From Dermatemys mawii (lineage: Eukaryota; Chordata; Testudines; Dermatemydidae): 64,000 nucleotides of DNA. The DNA lies in assembly GCA_007922305.1 (NCBI GenBank), contig ML677326.1, forward strand, positions 52,526,453 through 52,590,452, written 5' to 3'. A model generated the notes under the pieces. It did not search any database, was not told the DNA's origin, and worked only from the letters and a program-made list of their open reading frames with translations. Positions 59,290 to 64,000 of this stretch are shown here, piece after piece (position 1 is the first letter of the stretch; every line of letters starts with the position of its first letter). The translations under genes and the position numbers were made by a program.

Positions 59290-60250
59290 AAGAAGTACTT
59301 AAAGGTTGACTGTCAAACTGGAAGGGCATGTGCATTGAGTTCTTCATGGGTCAGTCCTGGGTCTGGTACTATTCAGTATTTTCATTAATGACTTGGACAA
59401 TGAGTAGGAGAGTATGCTTATCAAATTTGGAGATGGCATTAACTGGGGAGAGTTGCAAGTGCTTTGGAGGACAAGCATTAGAATTTAAAATAATCTTGAC
59501 AAATTAGAGAAATGATCTGAATTCAACAAGATAAAAACCAATAAAGACAATTGCAAAGTACTTAGGAATTAAAAATCAAATCCACAACTACAAAATTGGG
59601 ACTAACTGGCTAGGCTGAAGTACTGCTGAAGAGGATCTAGGGATTATAGTAGATCACAAATTTAGTGAGAGTCAACAATGTGATGCATTTGTGAAAAAGG
59701 CTAATATCATTCTGGGCTGTTTTAACAGGAGTGTCATATATAAGACCATGGGAGGTAATTGTACAACTCTATTCTGCACTGGTGAGGTCTCATCTGGAGT
59801 ATTATGTCCAATTCTGGGTGTCACAGTTTAAGAAAGTTGTTGTCAAATTGGAGAGTCTAGAGGAGTGCAATAAAAATGATCAAAGGTTTAGAAAATATGA
59901 CCTCTGAGGAAAGATTAATAAACTGGGCATATTTAGTTTTGAGAAAAGAAGACTGAGGGGGAACCTGATAAGTCTTCAGATATGTTGAGGATAAGAAGAC
60001 TTGTAGGTAGAACAATAAGTAGTGGGCTTAACCTGCAACAAAGGATATTTAGATTAGATATTAAGAAAACCTTTCTAGCTATGGGGGCAGTTAAGCACTG
60101 GAATAGACTTCCAAGGGAGGTTGTGGAATTGCTGTCGTTGGAGGTTTTTAAGAAGAGGGTGGACAACAACTATCAAGGGTGGTCTAGGTCCTGCCACACC
60201 AATGGTGACGGGACATGATGACTTCTTAAGGTTCTTTATAGCCCTACATT
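59290..60250 (+). mobile_element. CR1 LINE, longer 3' copy
   Basis: Runs from the RT domain of ORF2 (TGGGTCAGTCCTGGGTCTGG, TTCATTAATGACTTGGACAA) through CTGGAGTATTATGTCCAATT, GATTAGATATTAAGAAAACC and TGGAATAGACTTCCAAGGGA to about 60250. It overlaps in content both other CR1 fragments and is 5'-truncated like them. Confidence 0.85.
59340..60218 (+). pseudogene. CR1 ORF2 relic with ruined RT catalytic box
   Basis: ORF2 of CR1 encodes endonuclease and reverse transcriptase. Here the RT palm segment reads GSVLGLVLFSIFINDLDNE and is followed by IKFGDGINWG where CR1 has a FADD-type catalytic box, so the second aspartate of the pair is gone. In-frame stops follow (a TAG directly after NDLDNE). The C-terminal tail at 59982-60218 is open for 78 codons (TFLAMGAVKHWNRLPREVVE, SLEVFKKRVDNN). 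No endonuclease domain. Dead copy. Confidence 0.8.
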
Positions 60251-60489
60251 TCAATTATTCTATGGTATTTAAAAGCACAGATGTTGTTGAATTGACACCT
60301 GGTTCAACCAATGTGTCCTATTACAAGGTGAGAGAGTATGTTGGGAGGAGATTATAGGAAGTTGGTTACTCTGATGAGCACTCCTGGATTTACTTAGAAA
60401 GCATATATGATACAATCAATTCTTTCTACTGAAAGGGAATAATTTATAGGCATTTGGTAAGACAAAATCATAAAAGAATTGACATTGTG

Positions 60490-61095
60490 ATAGATTTAGA
60501 AATAGACATTGGGTGACCTGGACTCTGTTCCCAACTCTGCCATTCATTCACTGTGTGACTGTTGCTGGGTCCAGGTGTGGTCTTTCAATGGGATCTGTTT
60601 CTCCTGACTGGCCTCCTTAGTTTGTTCTTAGGTCAGTTCCTAGACTCTGATGTCTAGCAACTGTTAATTTTCAGTCCGCTTCAGTTTCCTGGCTGTTTTT
60701 CATGAAAGCAGGCTGGTGTAGGGCTGTCACCCCTTTGTACCACATGTATTTGCCTCCTCTTCTGTGCTCTCCCCTTTATAGCAGGTCATGCTTTCTCTGT
60801 TAGTTGCAGCTGCGGGTGCCTGCCTACATGACTGGCAGCACTGGCTCTGTGTGTGTGAGAGAGAAAGAGAGATCAAGCTGCTTGCATGTAAACAAGAAGG
60901 ACACTCCTCCCTACTCTGTCTATCATCAGTATGGAGTTTGTGGACCCCCTTACAATGACCTTGGACAAATCACTTAACTTCTTTATGCCTCAGTTTCCCT
61001 CTCTTCCTAATGAAGATGATCAGGATATTGTAAAGTTCTTTGAGTTCTACTGATGGAAAATTCTGTAAAAGTCCTAAGTATTATCACTATTCTTT
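60490..61095 (+). repeat. MIR SINE split by an LTR
   Basis: The first part (60490-60559: GGACTCTGTTCCCAACTCTG, CATTCACTGTGTGAC) joins across the insertion to the second (60960-61095: CTTGGACAAATCACTTAACT, TCTTTATGCCTCAGTTTCCC, TAAAGTTCTTTGAG). The junction GTGTGAC|CTTGGACAA is exactly the MIR order, so the SINE was whole before the LTR landed. Confidence 0.8.
60560..60954. mobile_element. Solo LTR, 395 bp, inside a MIR
   Basis: Begins TGTTGCTGGGTCCAGG and ends ACCCCCTTACA, with TG...CA termini. GTGAC (60555-60559) precedes it and ATGAC (60955-60959) follows, a 5-bp duplication with one change. CTCCCCTTTATAGCAGG at 60768 could be a TATA box in plus orientation. A (GA)-rich microsatellite (GTGTGTGTGAGAGAGAAAGA) lies at 60850-60870. 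No internal genes. Confidence 0.75.
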
Positions 61096-61644
61096 ATTTC
61101 ATGTTACATAACAGAATTTAAAATTTTAATGGTTATTTTATTATATATATACCATTAAACCTTGAGATAGCTAGTGAGTGCCAATATATAGCAAAGTAGT
61201 CCGTGGCATAATTGCCTGTGAAAGCATTTTGGTAACAGAATTCAGACCACTAGATGAGGGAGAAACTTTTTTTAATCGTTTGTTTGTTTGTTAAAAATAA
61301 AGAAAAACATTGTCTTTGTAACCAGGGTTTGCTAGAAAATCACATTTTCCCCCCTATTGACGCCCCCCTTGCTAGGTCTCCGAGCCCAGGCTCCAGCCCA
61401 AATGGGAATATCTATGCTGCTATTTTTAGACTTGTAGCATGAGCCCGAGTCAGTGGACCTGGGCTCTAAGACTCACTGTCACGGTTTGTTTTTTGGTTTT
61501 GGCTGTTTTCTTTTTCTTTTCTATTTTCAGTGTAAACATGCCCTGTGTTAATTCTTTTCTTGTCACAGCATGTCAGATAGCATCATCTTGAAGCCAATGA
61601 TTTAGTTGAGAATTTATTTACTTGTTGTTTAAGAGGCGGAGGGG
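61096..61644. other. Unassigned DNA with simple repeats
   Basis: Includes (GTTT)n at 61279-61292 and a C-rich CCCCCCTATTGACGCCCCCC at about 61350. No gene. Confidence 0.45.
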
Positions 61645-61735
61645 CTATATCCTTATCTGGTGTAAATCACCATCATTCCATTGATTTCAGTGGAGGTGTG
61701 CCAGTTTGCATTAGTGGAGGTTCTCATCCAAGATC
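61645..61735. mobile_element. Palindromic MITE (TCTGGTGTAAATCACC type)
   Basis: CTTATCTGGTGTAAATCACC and GTGCCAGTTTGCATTAGTGG are decayed inverted arms around TTCCATTGATTTCAGTGGAG. Same family as 14779. Confidence 0.55.
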
Positions 61736-61971
61736 TGTCATTGTACACACTTTAACTCTGAGTATTTATCAGTAGACGTAACTATAAAGTTACTGTCGTT
61801 TGGCAAGTGGAATTATTAAGTAGATAAAAGCATTGGTTGTATTTCAAAGGCAGCATTTAAAAAAAAAAAGAAATAGCTCAACTTACATCATTCCCCAGCC
61901 TTCTATATACATTAAACAATGTGAATTAAGTAGTCCCTATTGACTTCAGTGGGAGTCAGATTCACACCATA

Positions 61972-62081
61972 CTGCTGATGAAGATGTTTCCTTTCCATTA
62001 ATTTGTTCAGGACAGGGGAGCATAGCCTGCTGATGAAGATGTTTCCTTTCCATTAATTTGTACAGGACAGGGGAGCATAGC
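61972..62081. repeat. Tandem duplication, 55-bp unit
   Basis: CTGCTGATGAAGATGTTTCC starts two consecutive 55-bp copies (61972-62026 and 62027-62081) that differ at one base (TTCAGG versus TACAGG). Recent duplication. Confidence 0.88.
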
Positions 62082-62458
62082 CTGCAGGGTGTGGTTTGTG
62101 AGCTGGCTCACAAACTGAACTTTATGGTTTGTTTCTTTGGACATGGATGTAAGTTGTCCCCGGCAACATCTCTTAGAGGTACAAGTTTAGTGAAGAGTGA
62201 CCTTGTATACTTTGCCAGCTCCCTTTTCTGCACCCACAAACACTGGAACCTCCCTTCTTAACTTTGATGACTTCAGGAATGTCCCTTGCTGTAAGAAAAC
62301 TACAGCAGTGTCTGAGGGAACTGGGATGGGCGGATGGATAGAAGGAAATTTCAACAGCTTCCCATTTTGGCAAATAACCTCAGAGCATCTTTGTCAAATG
62401 TTTGTGAGTATGGGCTGACATTTTCAACTGCAAAAGCTGGTTTTAAGGAATTCTGAGG

Positions 62459-62532
62459 TAGGGTGGCCAGGTGTTCTTATTTTATAGTAACTGTCTGATA
62501 GTCAGGGTTTTGTCTCACATAGTTGCCTATTA
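62459..62532 (+). mobile_element. TA-site MITE, left half only
   Basis: TAGGGTGGCCAGGTGTTCTT through ATAGTTGCCTATTA follows the left-hand half of the MITE seen, in the other orientation, at 26755. It stops sharply at 62532, where CACTGGTCTAC begins. Confidence 0.65.
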
Positions 62533-64000
62533 CACTGGTCTACAATTTTTTAGAAGTCGTCTGCTTCAGAGATAAAATGTGATATTTATTATGTATTTTG
62601 ATGTGCTGAATCCAAATATGACAATTAAAACAACTGATTGGCTACTGTTTCTAAGATATTTAAGTTTTTACATGTTATGTCTATGTATATTGTGTAGATA
62701 GTAGAGTTTTAATCAAAAATTGTAAACCTAGGTCTTTTCATGTGTTTATGGTTGCTTTACATGATAAAACCTGTCCTGTTTATGTAACACTTTAAAAATC
62801 AGCAAAAGGGTTATATAAATAAAATGTATTATGAAACAAAGGGCAAAAAACTATTACGTACATAGTTTAGTCCTATTCAGTGTCTACCCTGCGCTTCTTG
62901 GCTTGTGTCTTGTATTCATTAAATGGAGCATCTCTTGTCACTGTCCAGCAATAGTCTGCAAGCACTGATGGGCTCCATTTGCCCTGATAGCGTTTCTCCA
63001 TTGTTGCAATGTCCTCGTGAAATCGCTCGCCGTGCTCGTCGCTCACTGCTCCGCAGTTTGGTGGAAAAAAATCTAGATGAGAGTGCAAAAAATGTATCTT
63101 TAGTGACATGTTGCAACCAAGGCTTTTGTATGCCTTGAGAAGGTTTTCCAGCAACAACCTGTAGTTGTCTGCCTTGTTGTTTCCGAGAAAATGTATTGCC
63201 ACTGACTGGAAGGCTTTCCATGCCGTCTTTTCCTTGCCACGCAGTGCATGGTCAAATGCATCGTCTCGAAGAAGTTCACGAATCTGAGGACCAACAAAGA
63301 CACCTTCCTTTATCTTAGCTTCACTTAACCTTGGAAATTTTCCACGGAGGTACTTGAAAGCTGCTTGTGTTTTGTCAATGGCCTTGACAAAGTTCTTCAT
63401 CAGACCCAGCTTGATGTGTAAGGGTGGTAACAAAATCTTCCTTGATTCAACAAGTGGTGGATGCTGAACACTTTTTCTCCCAGGCTCCAATGACTGTCAG
63501 AGTGGCCAATCTTTCCTGATGTAGTGGGAATCTCTTGCACGACTATCCCATTCGCAGAGAAAACAGCAGTACTTTGTGTATCCAGTCTGCAGACCAAGCA
63601 AGAGAGCAACAACCTTCAAATTGCCACAAAGCTGCCACTGATGTTGGTCATAGTTTATGCACCTCAAAAGTTGTTTCATGTTGTCATAGGTTTCCTTCAT
63701 ATGGACTGCATGACCAACTGGAATTGATGGCAAAGCATTGCCATTATGCAGCAAAACAGCTTTAAGACTCGTCTTCGATGAATCAATGAAGAGTTTCCAC
63801 TCATCTGGATCGTGAACGATGTTGAGGGCTGCCATCACACCATCAATGTTGTTGCAGGCTACAAGATCACCTTCCATGAAGAAGAATGGGACAAGATCCT
63901 TTTGACGGTCACAGAACATGGAAACCCTAACATCACCTGCCAGGAGATTCCACTGCTGTAGTGTGGAGCTCAACAGCTCTGCCTTACTCTTGGGTAGTTC
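62533..64000 (-). mobile_element. DNA-transposon-like element, 3' part (CMC/Chapaev-like?)
   Basis: A sharp border at 62533 starts CACTGGTCTACAATTTTT. About 330 bp of AT-rich DNA follow before the end of a long minus-strand reading frame that runs off the window. CACTG termini are found in CACTA/Mirage/Chapaev-type transposons, and the protein is of a multicopy kind that metazoan annotations call uncharacterized. Element class is therefore an inference. The other terminus lies outside. Confidence 0.55.
62873..64000 (-). pseudogene. Transposase-like protein, C-terminal part, one internal stop
   Basis: The minus-strand frame is open from the window edge to 62873 except for a single TGA at 63499-63497. 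So about 375 codons are seen and the start is outside. Ordered motifs: a segment with WKLFIDSSKTSLKAVLLHNG, then QLCGNLKVVALLLGLQTGYT, a Cys cluster CCFLCEWDSRARDSHY just before the stop, LLPPLHIKLGLMKNFVKAID after it, FLGNNKADNYRLLLENLL, MSLKIHFLHSHLDFFPPNCG, SDEHGERFHEDIATMEKRYQ and a basic end (KKRRVDTE). I recognise this as a protein family repeated many times in invertebrate and some vertebrate genomes, but know no tested function. The IDSS, GNLK and SDEHGERFH segments are where DDE-type catalytic acids might lie. The internal TGA and an Asn in GNLK, where I expect Asp, both fit CpG decay. Confidence 0.7.

Overview
The window reads as non-coding nuclear DNA from an amniote, most probably a turtle. 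That rests on the repeats, not on a gene: CR1 LINE tails, MIR/CORE-type SINEs, a GIY-YIG Penelope-like element (PLE), DIRS and Gypsy remnants, hAT, Harbinger and TA-site MITEs, and several solo LTRs occur together. Every assignment comes from reading the sequence and general knowledge of these families; no database search was run. I found no convincing host exon, RNA gene, CRISPR array or bacterial-type operon. Intronic or intergenic DNA is the best description.

Layout. 0-5.3 kb: a solo LTR with a 4-bp target-site duplication (TSD), then a broken minus-strand hAT transposon with a transposase relic split by frameshifts. 5.3-15.8 kb: mostly unique AT-rich DNA with a palindromic MITE and MIR-type SINEs. 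15.9-19 kb: a shortened Gypsy element with two LTRs, RNase H and integrase relics, and a nested hAT piece. 21.7-26.9 kb: a palindromic hAT MITE with a perfect 8-bp TSD, a CR1 3' end and a TA-site MITE. 28.7-31.8 kb: a GC-rich foldback segment, an LTR-like unit and a 5'-truncated PLE with a GIY-YIG endonuclease region. 33.9-35 kb: MIR and a CpG-rich hairpin hAT MITE. 37.7-41.8 kb: PLE tail, a second Gypsy in opposite orientation whose LTR edge is joined to integrase sequence, and CR1. 44-47.9 kb: a DIRS-type tyrosine-recombinase element with inverted arms and a nested MITE, a near-perfect 107-bp inverted repeat made from a PLE tail, and a decayed LINE. 49.5-50.2 kb: a solo LTR with a 5-bp TSD. 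53-56.1 kb: three non-autonomous DNA elements. 59.3-61.1 kb: a CR1 body, and a MIR split by a solo LTR. 62.5-64 kb: the 3' part of a DNA-transposon-like element, whose ORF runs off the right edge with one internal TGA.

The genes here are self-replication genes of mobile elements, all broken. They do not form a pathway. What links them is nesting and recombination (LTR-LTR deletion, LTR-integrase fusion, inverted PLE copies, insertion into MIR, DIRS and MITE copies), which gives relative ages for several insertions. I see no undescribed biological system that the sequence supports firmly. The strongest candidates for a second look are the PLE-derived long hairpin at 46.4-46.7 kb, the ribozyme-like hairpin shared by the PLE tails, and the CACTG-ended element at the right edge.
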